Source: Rhizophlyctis rosea
Lineage: Eukaryota > Chytridiomycota > Chytridiomycetes > Rhizophlyctidales > Rhizophlyctidaceae
Reading direction: 5' to 3'
NCBI GenBank assembly: GCA_027596075.1
Contig: JADGJC010000239.1
Coordinates: 14,484 to 65,233, forward strand
Length of the DNA: 50,750 bases
Shown here: piece by piece, positions 1 through 12,755 of the stretch
Numbering within the stretch: the stretch's first letter is position 1
Layout: each line of letters opens with the position of its first letter
Position numbers and translations under genes: made by a program
The notes under the pieces: generated by a model
What the model saw: the letters and a program-made list of their open reading frames with translations, nothing else
Databases searched by the model: none
What the model was told of the DNA's origin: nothing

Positions 1-433
1 CCAAAACACAAAACCGCCGGGGTTGCCCGCCCATAACTTTTCCGGGGGGTCGGCAACATTCGGCATTCCATCCACCGGCCGCCAACAAAAACCGGGTTTT
101 CACCCCCCCCCCCCCCCCCCCCGCGGGCCCAAACCAACCCACAAAGCCAACAAAAAAAAAATACCAACCTCCACCCCTCTCATCCCTCCCCATCCCCAAA
201 CCAACCCCCATCCCCATCCCCAATCCCACACCCGCAAAACCCTCTAACCCCTCCCCATCGACGACCCTCTTCCCAGCTTGCTCCTCTCGATCTCTATCCT
301 CCGCCGCAGGCGCATAAAACTCAACAGACTCAAAGGGTGCTGGCGCACGGGGCTGGAGGGATGCGGATGCTTCGGGTGAAGGTGAGGGTGAGGGGAGGGA
401 GGATGTTGTTTGTTGGGGTTGAGGGAGGGACAT
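1..433 (-). CDS. N-terminal part of an unidentified protein (runs off the window)
   Basis: An ATG at 433 on the minus strand opens a frame that stays free of stops into the poly-C tract near position 120. The predicted start is rich in Pro, Ser and Gln, followed by an acidic/basic stretch (FYAPAAEDRDREEQAGKR) and then a Gly-rich segment. The Pro/Ser opening and the GA-rich codons look like the start of a real fungal gene. I recognise no domain, and the Gly-rich part may already be intron. Sequence below about 130 is low complexity, so the downstream course cannot be followed. It could be spurious; only the ATG-proximal 60 codons look protein-like. Confidence 0.3.
   Translation of the reverse strand, partial: MSLPQPQQTTSSLPSPSPSPEASASLQPRAPAPFESVEFYAPAAEDRDREEQAGKRVVDGEGLEGFAGVGLGMGMGVGLGMGRDERGGGWYFFFVGFVGWFGPAGGGGGGVKTRFLLAAGGWNAECCRPPGKVMGGQPRRFCVL
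103..122. repeat. Homopolymer run of 20 C
   Basis: Twenty consecutive C lie between 103 and 122, inside a C-rich flank. Its place at the window edge suggests a contig end or a poorly resolved stretch rather than a functional element. Confidence 0.8.
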
Positions 434-1640
434 TTTTGTGATTATGTGTTGTGTGTGGAGGGCGGTGTGGCTGTGTTGGTGGGGAGGGGTGGGGGTTAGT
501 CTTAGTTGGTATATTCAGCGTTGAGATAGATGGTGAATATCAATGGGTGCTTCCACGCGACACCCCGTCCGACATCCGAAGCCAGCGGATTGCCTCACTA
601 AAATCCCAGAGCAAAGCTGCCGCAACTCTCAGCCTAACCATTCCCTCCCAACTTAACCCGGCATTGCTATTCCGCAATTAACCAGTGACCGCCTCCTGCG
701 AAGGGCATCTCAGCATGACCCCCGCGGGTCAGCCCGGCGGTCCCATCCACCCCCCAGCCTAGTCATCTAACTGTCCCACCACTTACGAGCTCACCCATCA
801 ACGCAAACACGACGACCAAAAACACTCACCTAAGCGGACAAATTATCGAACAAATCAAAAGAGACAAACAAACACAACCAGCTCAAAGTCTATGGTGACG
901 AGGTACCGGACCGCGTTCGTACGTGGAGGAAAGCGTTTGCGAACTATCGTTTACGAGTTATATGCGATGAGAGGCGAAGGTGGAGGACATTGAGAAAGTC
1001 TAAGCGGGGGTGGTGGAGGGTTATGTTGGTGAGGTGTGCGGGTTTTGTGGTAGGAGAGAACGACGGGGTGAAGTCAAGGGGCGTCAAGGTGAAGTTGGAG
1101 GAAGGTAAGATGGGGGAACGTAGGCCCTTTGTATTTTGCAAAGATAGCAATAGATAGATGCGCAGTGACGCTCCCCATCAACATTCACCCGACACGCAGC
1201 AGATAGTCAACAAGCACCCACCTGATACAATAGCCAGAAAAGTCAAGCTCCAGTCAAAAGTAGAAGGCGATGAGCGATGGTCAGAAATAAGGAGGATACA
1301 AGTTATTATCGACAACACGGGAAAAGAAGGATAAGGGAGGACGGGGATGAGGACAGCAAGCGGCGGAATAAAGCACCCACCCACGCGCGGAGTTCTTCTG
1401 AGTGCGCGAGGGGGGATTGTAGGGTTCGAGATATGGATATGGGTTGTGGGAAAGGGGTTGCAGCGAGGTAGCGCCCCTCTGTCTGATAGCAACCACTTAC
1501 TATGTGTGGGGGTGCTCGGGTGCCTACTAGCTATGATACCCACCACTACTACTCCTGTGCAGTGTGACACAGTGACACGCACTCCCCCAATAGTAGTAAT
1601 ACCCGGTGTGTCTATGATATCCCAACCCTAGTAGCACTGG
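434..1640. other. Intergenic, no supported gene
   Basis: No frame has protein-like composition together with a start codon and splice sites. One open plus-strand frame from about 834 to 1157 is rich in Arg, Trp and Lys (for example VPDRVRTWRKAFANYRLRV) but has no ATG and only a weak possible splice acceptor at 833-834. I mention it as a possible exon remnant and do not call it a gene. Confidence 0.4.
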
Positions 1641-1650
1641 CAAGCAGTAG

Positions 1651-1816
1651 TATGTCTCACACTCTCGAACCAATAAATAGCACACTGAGCGGTGAGCAGG
1701 AGCCCAGATGGGATGGGATGATGTGTCGTGTGGGTGGGGAATGATGCGTGGCCTACCCTGGGGTGGTGACATAATATGACTCACACTTCAGAACCATACA
1801 AGCCACACTCGACTCG
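1651..1816. repeat. Diverged tandem repeat, two copies
   Basis: A stretch of about 42 bp starting near 1651 (tatgtctcacactctcgaac) reappears in altered form near 1775 (tatgactcacacttcagaac), followed by matching 'agcacactga' and 'agccacactcga' ends. By eye identity is about three quarters and the spacing is about 125 bp. This is an old local duplication of unknown role. Confidence 0.5.
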
Positions 1817-4800
1817 CAGGGTCCTATTGGCCAGACCGCCTAGGTACACAACACTCACAAGAAAAGCGGGGGAAAGCACATACATATCTCCAAAACAATT
1901 GCCGGCGGAGATGCAACGCATACCCTTCACATCCAACACTTCCATCTCACTCAAAAGCGTCCCACAATCACATGTACCATCACATATACTCCAACTCAGA
2001 AGCAATGAGCCGTCGCAAAAAATGAAATACAGTGACCCCATCACATTCATCCCAAATCTCCCAGCAACAGTAGCAACCCTGGGATACAGTAGACTCTTCC
2101 GGCTGGCGCTTCCAAAGACAGAGAATCCTCTAATAGACTTTGAGGAAAATTGAACACATGAATGTTCATTCGCTCCAAATCAATGCAAATGTTCACGCAC
2201 TTCAGTCAATATGCCATCGTCCAACCAAGCATCACCATTGCTCGAACCTTTACAAGCCGCATGACCAACTTGTTGCCAGCTTGCTGAGCCGGTCTGAGAA
2301 TGGATCTCTTTGGGTCAGGCAGCGCAGCAGTGTGTCTCGACTTTGCCACAATTGGATCCTCTACCTTGATGCGGTCTTCGAGAGTCTCAAAGCGCCTACC
2401 TGAGCTTTCTTTGGATCTCAAGACTTTGGTCGTGAAGGCTTCAATGGCACCTACTAGACCCTTGTGCTCTCCTCCGGGCGGTTTGTGATCAAGCTCTTTT
2501 TGCTTTGTTCTTGCAAAACTTGCTGTTGCATCCGGAATTTTGAGCTCTTCATATAAGCCATGAAGTCAATCTATTACTATGAGGCTCCAATCATCCAGTT
2601 CATCCAACTCCTCTGATCATCGGCTCTAATTAAAGATACATCCTTGTCCTTATCTCCTCAGATGATGAGAACTGAAACCATCTGTCATCGATACACATTC
2701 ACCATGTGTATGGAGAGAGATAGGTTTGCAGATGACCGTTGAGCAACCGATAGAGCCCGCCGTGCATGCAAGACCTAAGGGACATAAGTATTCCGGTGGA
2801 ACCGTTTCTTTTTTGTACGCAGTCAACTCGGACTCTTTGCTCTGCCCCATGGCGACTTGGTGTGCGACAAGCGACACCAGACTCAAAAAGTCGCAATCCT
2901 TCCAGAACACATCGTCTATCCCAATGCTCTAGTTGATTCCTGCCAAACGGGTATCATTCTTAGTCTTCCAGGTTGATACAATCATTTTTTCGCTCTGAAC
3001 CTGATAGAGTAGGTTGCTTTTAAATCATCGGATTCAAAGCCTCGTGCGTTCATGCTTGACCCGGAAAAAGAAAAGAGAGAGAACACATCTCAATTCCCAG
3101 ATCGTGGTTGAGGAGTGCTTGCACATGCAGCCCACCTTCGCAATCGGGTGTGCCGATGACTGGCGTTGGCACGATGTCTTTAATGAGAATTGAAGACTTG
3201 GGGGACATTTCTCTGCTGTGGAGCATCACTCAATGTCAGACCATTAGTAAGTGCTGCATGAAGATATTCAGGTCTTACGGCCTAACAGTGGTGGCACAAG
3301 ACTGATACCCAACAATGATGCCTGCATGATTCATCATTCGGCAGACTCCCTTTTCCCCAATAATCATCTGACTCGTCTCACTGTAATCGAGATTGAGCAT
3401 TGACCTCTCACGGCTGCGAAAAAGAACGCCAGGAGGAAAAGAGTGGTGATGACCGGATCGAGTGTAGCAGATACACAGTTCCATATTTCGAGAGTTGCTG
3501 TTCGGTTGTTTTGGTCACTTGTTTTGTGCGTGAGAGGGGACAGCACACTCGTAGTCATTATGTCCCGGCTCTTTTGATATCCACGAGCACTGAGGAGATT
3601 CAGATACACTTTCCACAAAGGTTCCGCCAGATAACATACATGGATTTGCGTGTCTGCATTCATCGAAATGATACTATCTCAGAGTGGGAGCGTAGAGTCT
3701 CAATGGACGATCCTCTTTTTTTTTTGCGAAAGTCATGAAAAAACAATCTACATTGACATGCTTTGGGCATGTGCCCATTCAGCAGATGTACTGCTGTGAC
3801 TGGGACGATGTTCCTAGCCGCACATTTTAAAAAGCTTGAACAGGAAAGCTGGAACCTGGAGAACCCCTCCACCATCCGCCGAGTATATACATTCGTACTG
3901 GGTTGGGTCCGTTCCGGAGGGAACGAGTTGGATTTTTGTCAAACGTCCGGAGTGCTGTATCCTTGCACAGACGACTTGACGCCAGCAGCTCGTATTGTAC
4001 GCAAGGTTGACAAAAGAATCCATATCCAGTATCGATACGGACCGTAGTAATGCCCGTCGACCCGGTCGAAGAATTGCGCCTTATGATTGTTTTTTTTTTC
4101 TTCTGGGCCGGCTGAACGGCTATGTTCCTATCCACTCTTCGGTTGAGTCGGGTCTGCAAACGGCGAACTAGTATATGCACATCTATGCTCAAGGGCAATC
4201 CATGTTGAGTTCTCGGTGCTCATGACGCGGAATGGTCAACCATTCTTCCGGCATACTTTTTCGTTCAGTGTCTTGGCACCGCAGCACGCTTCAGTGCCCT
4301 CTGACTGCTATTTTCATTTGTTTGGACCTCAGGACTATTGGTATGCGGTCATCTGACCAGTCAGGCAGGCGAGACTCGGTTGGTGAAGGATGAATCTTTC
4401 CCCCTAAACCAGCTTCGGGGCGTCTTGGCACTTTTTGACACAGCTATGGGACAAAGGTAGCAATGCCGCTGAAGGTTTGCAACCGCAAAAAAATAGGCAC
4501 AAAGCCAACCGAAGGCGGTACGGGGACTGGGTTGAATGCCCCAACCCTGCGCACCGCGAGCTTTTTGCATTTGAGTGATTCTACAACACTCTCTGCCCCG
4601 CGTTCAACTAGTCATTGTCATGGTCCAGTTTGACCTCGTCATTGAGCCATCATGAAGACAACTATCGAACCGTGACAAACGAAAGCAGGGAGCGTCACAT
4701 CGGCTCGCAACGGTCCCAGACTTCAGAAGCCGTCCCACAGTTGCGGCATGTTTTTGGCCGTCTTTTCGTGTCTACACCCGGAGTCATTCTAAGAACAAGA

Positions 4801-7800
4801 AAAAGAATGACACGTCTCCTGGTGAATGTCTCACGGGCACTCATATCTCCCTTGGAAACATCTTAGCAGCCAGTGAACTCGATTTCATGATTGTTGAACC
4901 TTGCTCGATGTGGATTTTTGGTTCCAGGTAATCGAAGGGAGACACAGAAAGCAATGGCATCCAAATCGCCGGGATCTCTGTGGGTGATTTTGAGCATGGC
5001 GACATCCACTGAGAGCACTTGGAGTAGCAGTCAGGGACGCTGTCAACGACGAGCATCGAATGGTTCGAAGGCCCAATTGAGGTGCTGGTGCTGCTGTACG
5101 GGCGTCATGACTGCGCGAACGAAGGTCATGACCAAAGTCTGGGCATGATCCACACTTTGCCGTCCCCATGAAGTGATGTCGCCCGTTAGACTGCACGGAT
5201 TAAATCGCAATGTGCAATTCCACGAATCCGAATACGCATATCTTGGCTTGTCCCATCGGGGATCGTCCATACACCAATGAAATGAACACGGGGCTAACCT
5301 TCAAAGAGGTTCCAACGTCTCGGGCGACAATCCATTGTGTAATCTGGATAAAGGGAAATCAACAGCTTACACTCGAACTCTCTGTCGCTCTGATTTTTGC
5401 TCGTCGTGGCTGTGCACATACAATCTGGACAACCTGTTGAAACTACAAACTCACAATCCTAGTGGTCCAATAGCTTCCAATCAGGAGGTTGACCTCATCA
5501 CATCGCAACATACATCATGTTGAATATCGCAAATTTCGCCTGGATCGGGGGATCAAGGTGACTGGCGTCAGGGCAAACATGACTTCGATCCTGCCTCTCG
5601 CAATTTGACCCAACCCAGCGCTGCTTCGTCAACCGACCACGCGCTCGTCATTTGGGTGCGGAGCAGGGCATCATGAATGTACATCTACGGTCCGGCGGCA
5701 GAGTGTAGAAAACAACGGCCACTCGGGAAGACCTTCGATTGACAAGTTATTGCCATCGCACTGGACAAATGGTTGGATACCTCTGTTTTTGGCCCATGCA
5801 ACAGGGCAGTGCGGCTCAAAGCTAGGACATGACATCATTTCTTGATCCAGGTTTCAATGTGTCTTCCACGCAACGTCCAGGTTCTCTTTCACTCTAGTGT
5901 GGTGGTCGTGGATGCCGAAAGTCGGAACACTCAGTGTAAAGGTTTGATCTTTATCCCTTTGTATGTCGAATGCTTTATATCTGCTAGCAATTTCAAGTCG
6001 GATCTTGAGTAGTGTACAGTGTATTTTACTTTGAGATCCAGTAGTCGCCTAACTCCCTCTCCATCAAAATTTCACTCAATTCTCATTCAATCTCAACCGG
6101 TTCCCCATCTCCACATACTCACATGTGAGAGTGGGGCACGGCGAAAGCTGCAATACCGGTTGACATTTGCCGCGCACGCATCCGGGCAAGGGTTCACATA
6201 CTTGTCTTGTAAATCCTTTCCATTTTACCGAATCACATCTCAATCTGCGTTTGACTTGCACCGGATGGTCAGCCTGATCAAGTTCACTACTCAAAAGCCT
6301 ACGGACAACAACGAACAGGATGCCCCACCTCATGCTCGCATCCTGATCTCATTTCGAGCGAGCTCAACCCAGGTTGGCACTGGTCCATGTTCCTTTTTGT
6401 CTGTCGACTTTTATTAAGCGTCCAATAAGGCAACTTCGAAATGACATATGACGTCCTCCCACATCCTTACAAAAAGAATGAACACCGCTGTAATTGGGAC
6501 AGGGAACAGGTTCTGCCATGCAGGCACCTTTACATTGATTATGTCCACGACTGAGGTCATTGAACGTTTTACCCAGAATGGAGTGGATGGAGGTGGACCT
6601 TCCCTTTTCTGGAGCATTGCCCGGAATATTGATATGATGGCTGGGAACTGAATTATGTCGTCAATCTCTCAAGCCAAACAACGGCGGCACAAGACGCGTT
6701 AACGCTCTTGTGACAATGATTCATTTTGATGGAGATTCTTGTTCTTTCCGACTATGTCAAAGTTGGTCCGACTCGTTTGAGAATGGAGAAACTTTGTACT
6801 TGCACTGCTGCAGAAAAAAGGGTGGGTCTGAGCAAGAATCACTATGATAGGTCTCGGAAAGAGGTGATGATCACAGGTCGACGTGCAGCAGATGATAGGG
6901 TGGACGTTCTATGTCATTATTTGTTCGCTTATCTATGTTTTTGATTCCTGCATCGTAAGTGAAGTGTCCGTCCAAAAAGTATCGGTCATTCTAGCGGGTA
7001 CAATCCAAGTGAATTGCGAAAAATGTACGATCATTCTTGTAGAGCAGCGGCTGGGGATGTACATGTTTCCGTACTCCGTCCCAGCTCTCTCAACGTTCTC
7101 ATTCCGCGCAGAAACGCAAACACCCTTTCAGAACGGTTTGCAAGACCGCCGGAGTTGAACCAGCGGGTTCGCCCACCCATCCAAAAACACCAATGGATTA
7201 ATCCAATCCGCACTTGTAGATGGAAAACTCGATCTCTGATGCACACCAAACGAAAAAAAGGGAAACGGGGGACACATGCCCCTGAAGACCTCTCAGGAGA
7301 TGTAATAGACGCTAAGTGCATAACATCCGTAAATGGTATCCAAAGGTCTTGGCCGAGTTGAATGAATGGGAATGTAGAAACCATTTGCGTCATCTGCCGG
7401 TAGGCGTTTCGCAACCCGTCGGTCTATCCCACTTCTTTCGGGCAGGGCGCGGCGGAACAAATGGCACCATTGTCACCGGAAAACTCGACGAATACCAGAC
7501 TTAGCACGCAACATCACGAATGGTATCCCGATGGACCTTTGCGCGGTCAAACAACAATAGAAGATTCCTTTTCGTACCGTTTCGGATTCGCTTATCTTCT
7601 GATGACCTCTTCAAGGGGTGAATGCAATTCCTGAAGAGCAGGATACATCTCTTACTCATTGCAAATCAATTGAATCCTGCAACTGAGAGTTGACGGACGT
7701 AGAGTATGGACCCCCCCTTCCCCCCCTCTGGTTTTTGCGCAGTGTCCTGGCACTACAGCGCATTAGTTAGTTTAGTAGTTCAACGCCAAGGCGATGGGGT

Positions 7801-9436
7801 ATGGTGGAATCTGACAGAAGTTTATGGTGATATCATTTCGGGCGTTGCTCTAATGGACTTGGTCTGAAGCCAAATCCTTTCAGAAGGCAGCTCAGGGATG
7901 AGATGCTGCATCATCTCCGATATTTCGTGGCGATTGCTCCCAAAAGAAGGTGGCATGTCGCCCAAAAACTCACGACCGCAAAAGAACCAATTGCTTGTGG
8001 AATTCGCGGATGGCAGTTACTGGCATTGTCGCAGGCCACAGCCTGCGGAGCCGGCATCCATGGACTGGACTGTTCCGAGTGATCAACAAAGTAATGTGTG
8101 GTGACGTTATCACCGGGTATACGATATCCAGATTAACCTGCAAATGTACATTCTTTGACAAAAGACTTTTTTGCACAAAATCGTGGATCATTCAGGCTGG
8201 ATGTGATGGCTCTTGCAGAATCCTGCAGTGCACGTCAGGACGGACGACATGCAAAAAAACAACGAATCTCAGCTTTGGATGGCGGAGGGTGCGGGGGATG
8301 TAGCTGCACAAAATGTCTCGGCAGGGCCGCAATTGCACGATCTTCTTGTATTATGGGTCTTGAACGTCGAGAGACCTTAAACGGGCCAGAAGAATACTGT
8401 GTGACTCTTGACTCATCCTTCACTCCCTTTGTGATTCAACACCTTATCATTGCCGACTCGAAATGAGAACGCCAAAAAAGGGTGGTTGCCTCCAAGTATT
8501 GGGCTGGCATATACCCCTTCCAGATTAACATTTTCAGGGGTTGGCGGGATAAAAGTACAGCCGAGAATGCAGTAACATTGACGGAAATTTGTGATTGGTT
8601 TTTGAACCCGAGAGACCACATGGAAAAGTGCTAGTCAGCATCCCTCCCAACGGGCTCTCGATTGGTCAAACTGCCACAATGCATCGCGCTCATTTTGGCT
8701 GTGTACGTAGTCTCCGTTGATTGTTTTACCTTTTTCGATGATTGTTCCCGAGAGCATAGTCTCAGCATGAATAGCCACCCACTCACCATCTCCCTGGTCA
8801 CACTGCTGGTTCAATGTGTTCCACCTGAACTCTCCTCCACGACTGGAACCACATAAAATGGCTTGCCAGGTCTTTTTTTGTTTGTGCGAATCGCTAATGA
8901 GCGCTGTTGCGGCAAGGGGTTCAAGATAGTAGTGATAATGACATGATTGTTGGTTTGACTCACACGGCAGATTGAAGGTATATGTACACCCATATCTGCA
9001 ACCACTCATTCCTCAGAAGGTGATAGGCAGACGGTGGGACAAATCGCCACATTGCACAAAACGGACGAGGGCTGCCGGCTGAGTGGTAAATTGCAATAGC
9101 AGGAGTTGTAACTGTACAAGATTTTACAGGATTAGCCGGCGTTTGTCTCAAACCTGTTGAGAGTAATGGCATGCGCACCCTCGCGCTGATTTCAGTGTCC
9201 TAAGCATTGATTGAATTCCGGCGGTAGCCTGCAATTGACAGATAGATTTGAACGTTTCAAAAACGGTCACAATAGTGAATGAAATTTTCCGTAGTCTTTT
9301 TTTTTGGTCCCGTTCAGGATTAGGAGGCGGCGTGAGTCACACCTCCTTGCCCAGGAACATTGTATGCAAAGCCCAAAGGCCTGTGTGACGCACATGAAGA
9401 CCACACTCTGTCGCATTCAGATATTCGCTAAGATAG

Positions 9437-9550
9437 GACAAGACACGACAAGACATGTCTCAGCGGTCACACAATTTGCTAAAATACCTGTAATCCTACA
9501 GGCTCAAAGTTGTAGCTGTACTTGGACATGTCTAGACAAGACAAGACACG
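9437..9550. repeat. Small rearranged repeat around a GACATGTC palindrome
   Basis: At 9437-9460 a run of ACAAGACACGACAAG is followed by ACATGTCT. At 9524-9550 the order is reversed: GGACATGTCT followed by AGACAAGACAAGACACG. The two blocks are about 80 bp apart and share both modules. No function is evident. Confidence 0.45.
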
Positions 9551-12500
9551 TATTCGAACGCAACTATTAATGCATAACCCGTAACAGCCGGCACAAGGAA
9601 ACTACTGGGGCAGTGATTTTCATATACTCCGTAATGTAACTAGGTTACACATGATGCAAATACCTCATTTCTGAGTTATCTTGGTGTCTTGCTTCACTTA
9701 AATTTATCTTGGCATTCCCAAATGCCATGGCCTTCATCTGCCTCACTTCCATTGTCTACGTCTTCCAACTTCGTATGCACATTCCTTTTTGCGAGGGGTC
9801 ATATCGTTTACTGAAATACAATCTTAAAGCACGTGATGCTAAAACCGCTTGCGAAATCAGACGGAATACCATGGATAAGCAGATTAACAGTCCATGAATG
9901 ACGTATCCTGCGGCTGGCGCTTGCCGCGAAACCAGCAGTGTATTGCAGACTTCCGGGAAGCGGAAAGTTTGGAGCTTTTCGGCGTGCGGCTCGTGCAAAC
10001 TTGGAGTTATTTTTGTCATAAATCAAGATCTAGACTCAGTTTGTGATCAAGACAGCTGGACAGGTTTTTTTTAGCCAGGTCTTGGAGGTAGGGAAACGGA
10101 AAAAGAATGTAGGCATTGATTGGATTGCTGGTTGTGGACACTCTGACCTCCAGAAGCAGTCTGCTTCGCCAGCAGTTGTAACAACCGGATGTTGGAGACT
10201 ATGAAACTTGCCAACTAGTATCTCTTCGCTGTTTTGGAATTTTGGGCGGCACGTTGGTGAACGGTCTGGTCTGCCCGAGGTTTTGAATTTTGAAGCACCC
10301 ATGTTGAAACTACTCTGGTTGCGAGGAGAGATAGGTTTCAGTTCCAAATATGGTCAGGCCTTGTGAGGAGATTTGATGTGCTTGGGATACTCAAGCCCGT
10401 ACGGACCAAAACCATTGCCAGCCGACTCTCATGCAGTTGGAGCGTGGAGGGCCGCTGAGCTTTGCACCCGCCCATTGATCGACTCATCATGTGACTTTTC
10501 TTTTGACGGTCAACATGAAAACGTTCAGTGCATATTGATGTCATAAATGCGTGACTTCGAACTTGAATGGAAATCTTCATTCGCCGGCCTCAGGATCTTG
10601 GTTGCACATCAGGCATGCTTTGAAGCCGTCGCTCATAAACAGTTTGTGATGGGGGTGGACGAATGCACAGGCGCTGCAGAATAGAACTTTTTTGCTGATT
10701 CCCAGAAATCATTATGGTTTATCCAACCCATTGCAGAATGAGAATTGCAGACTTTAGCTGTTGACTCGGCATGACTTGGTGCGCACTACTTGATCAACCG
10801 ATGCGTGCCTCTTGAATGCCGGTTTCGTGATTCGAACTCCGCGCTCGTGTTCTTTTTGGCATTGTTTTAGGTTTCGTACACTAGGCTTCACAACGGTCGT
10901 TGCAGTCTGATAGTCACGTGTCCACAGGCGAGGATCTGGTCTCATAAACCAGGACAAGCGCAATCGGGGTCCATTCCGCCACACCGTGCTTCTCCAAATC
11001 CATAATCCTTCTATGCGAAACAACAGAGAATGGCATCACGGATGCGTCATGGCGTGGAAGTTATTCAGCCAATCACCTAAATTGTAGAGAACGGGTCGAA
11101 GTCCGTTTAGATCCCATCTTCGCATAGAAACACATCAAGGCCATCTACAGCCGATATTTTCAGGAACACCAGCATAAGGAAACCTCGCTTCCTTGCACAA
11201 ATACACGAGATATACCAACTGAATAATCTCGCAAAAGTCGTGTATCAATTCCGGCGGTCAATAAAGTTGGAAAGAGGGTCTGTCTCTGTTGACTGCCCCA
11301 AATCCAGGATTGTTGCAACTGTCCAAATCATACACATCGGAGCTCGGGCGCTGCTTTGACTATCCAAAGCCTTCCACAATTCCCTGTCCTGAGGAATAAA
11401 AAAAGATAATCTTGGGAGCAGGTTGGACGGAGATGCGACACAACCTGACGCTTTTTTCGGGCTGATTGGCTCATCCATGTTTCAATCTATATCTATGTTT
11501 GGCTGCAGTGATTTACAGAGTCACACATCGCATCCGGCGATCGTGCGACTTACCTTCTGGAAATAGAGCACACCTTTGATGGTGTGCAATACACCTTAAC
11601 GGCGAGGAATCAACCATGGTCGCCTCATCACCCAGGATATTGGTGGGTCATGGGCTTACACCTGCTCTTCGTTGGTTTTTCAACTTTTCTGAAATAGGAT
11701 GACGCTCCCATGAAGTTCAACTGATGGGTTTTGTGCTGGTGTGCACCGTGTTGACTGTAGATTGCAAAGGCATCAATGGGTCAATAGTCTTTGATGGAGT
11801 CGCTGGGGAAGCTTGCTCAACTCAAAACTTGAATATACGCGGATATCTTTTTTACGTCTTGTGTCGCGGATTGGGATGTGGGGCTTGAAATTATGTCACA
11901 CTTGTTGATGCTGTGGCATATCTCGTTGCTTTGCGAGCAATCTTGCGATCCTTGATCGCACGATGCATATTGCGATGATGCCAATTGTTTGTTCACAGCT
12001 TTTGGTGTATGATATCTGGGTGTCAGGCTCCGCTTTCATGCGAGATAGAAGCACGATTCTGTTCCTCCGCCGCCCAATTGTGCACTCCTTTGGCCAGCTT
12101 TCTACGGAATTTTGCGGCTTGGGTAGTAGAAGCACGACGCGGTGCAGATCCGATCAGGGAACAAAAAGGACATCAGGTGCAAAATAGAATTGTGGCGTGC
12201 GGAAGTCATCCATGACCAGCACAATGGGCAGGGTTACAGTAATCAGCTATCAACTGATGAATGAATAAAACAGAACTAGTTTTGTCAGTCATAACAGAAA
12301 TTCAAGGAAAAAAGGCATGGATTGAGAGACTTGATCGTGGATGCAGTGACCACAACAGCTGATCATCAGCCCTTGCAACGGTTGAAAAATGACTTGGTTT
12401 CTTTGCTTCTCTCCCACCACTGCTCTGCCTCCCGTTTCACTGAGGGTCAGTGATCATCACATCTTCAAAGTCAAGGTCCTGCAACGAAGCAGGTTGAGAA

Positions 12501-12655
12501 GTATTTCGTGGCTGAAAAGCCGCTTCGTACACTTGCTTATCAACCAGTCCTTGGCATTCCTTCTTTTTGGTATCACTACGCATGTTCTCGCCACTTGTTT
12601 TGAGTTTGGTTTACATGACAATCCAAGTCCAAGACTCCCAATGGGAATTCGGGGG

Positions 12656-12755
12656 ACGCTTGAACCTCTTAACTGCTAAAATCTCATGTCGATGTTGCGC
12701 GGAGGACACTTGAACCTCTTAACTGCTCAAATCTCATGTCGATGTTGCGCGGAGG
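12656..12755. repeat. Perfect-spacing tandem duplication, 2 x 50 bp
   Basis: Positions 12656-12705 and 12706-12755 are adjacent 50 bp copies that differ at only two bases. Shared text includes ttgaacctcttaactgct and atctcatgtcgatgttgcgc. Such high identity in an otherwise decayed region means the duplication is recent. Confidence 0.9.

Noticed and set aside
834..1157. Open Arg/Trp-rich frame as an exon
   Set aside because: No ATG, a weak acceptor, and no partner exon found on either side.
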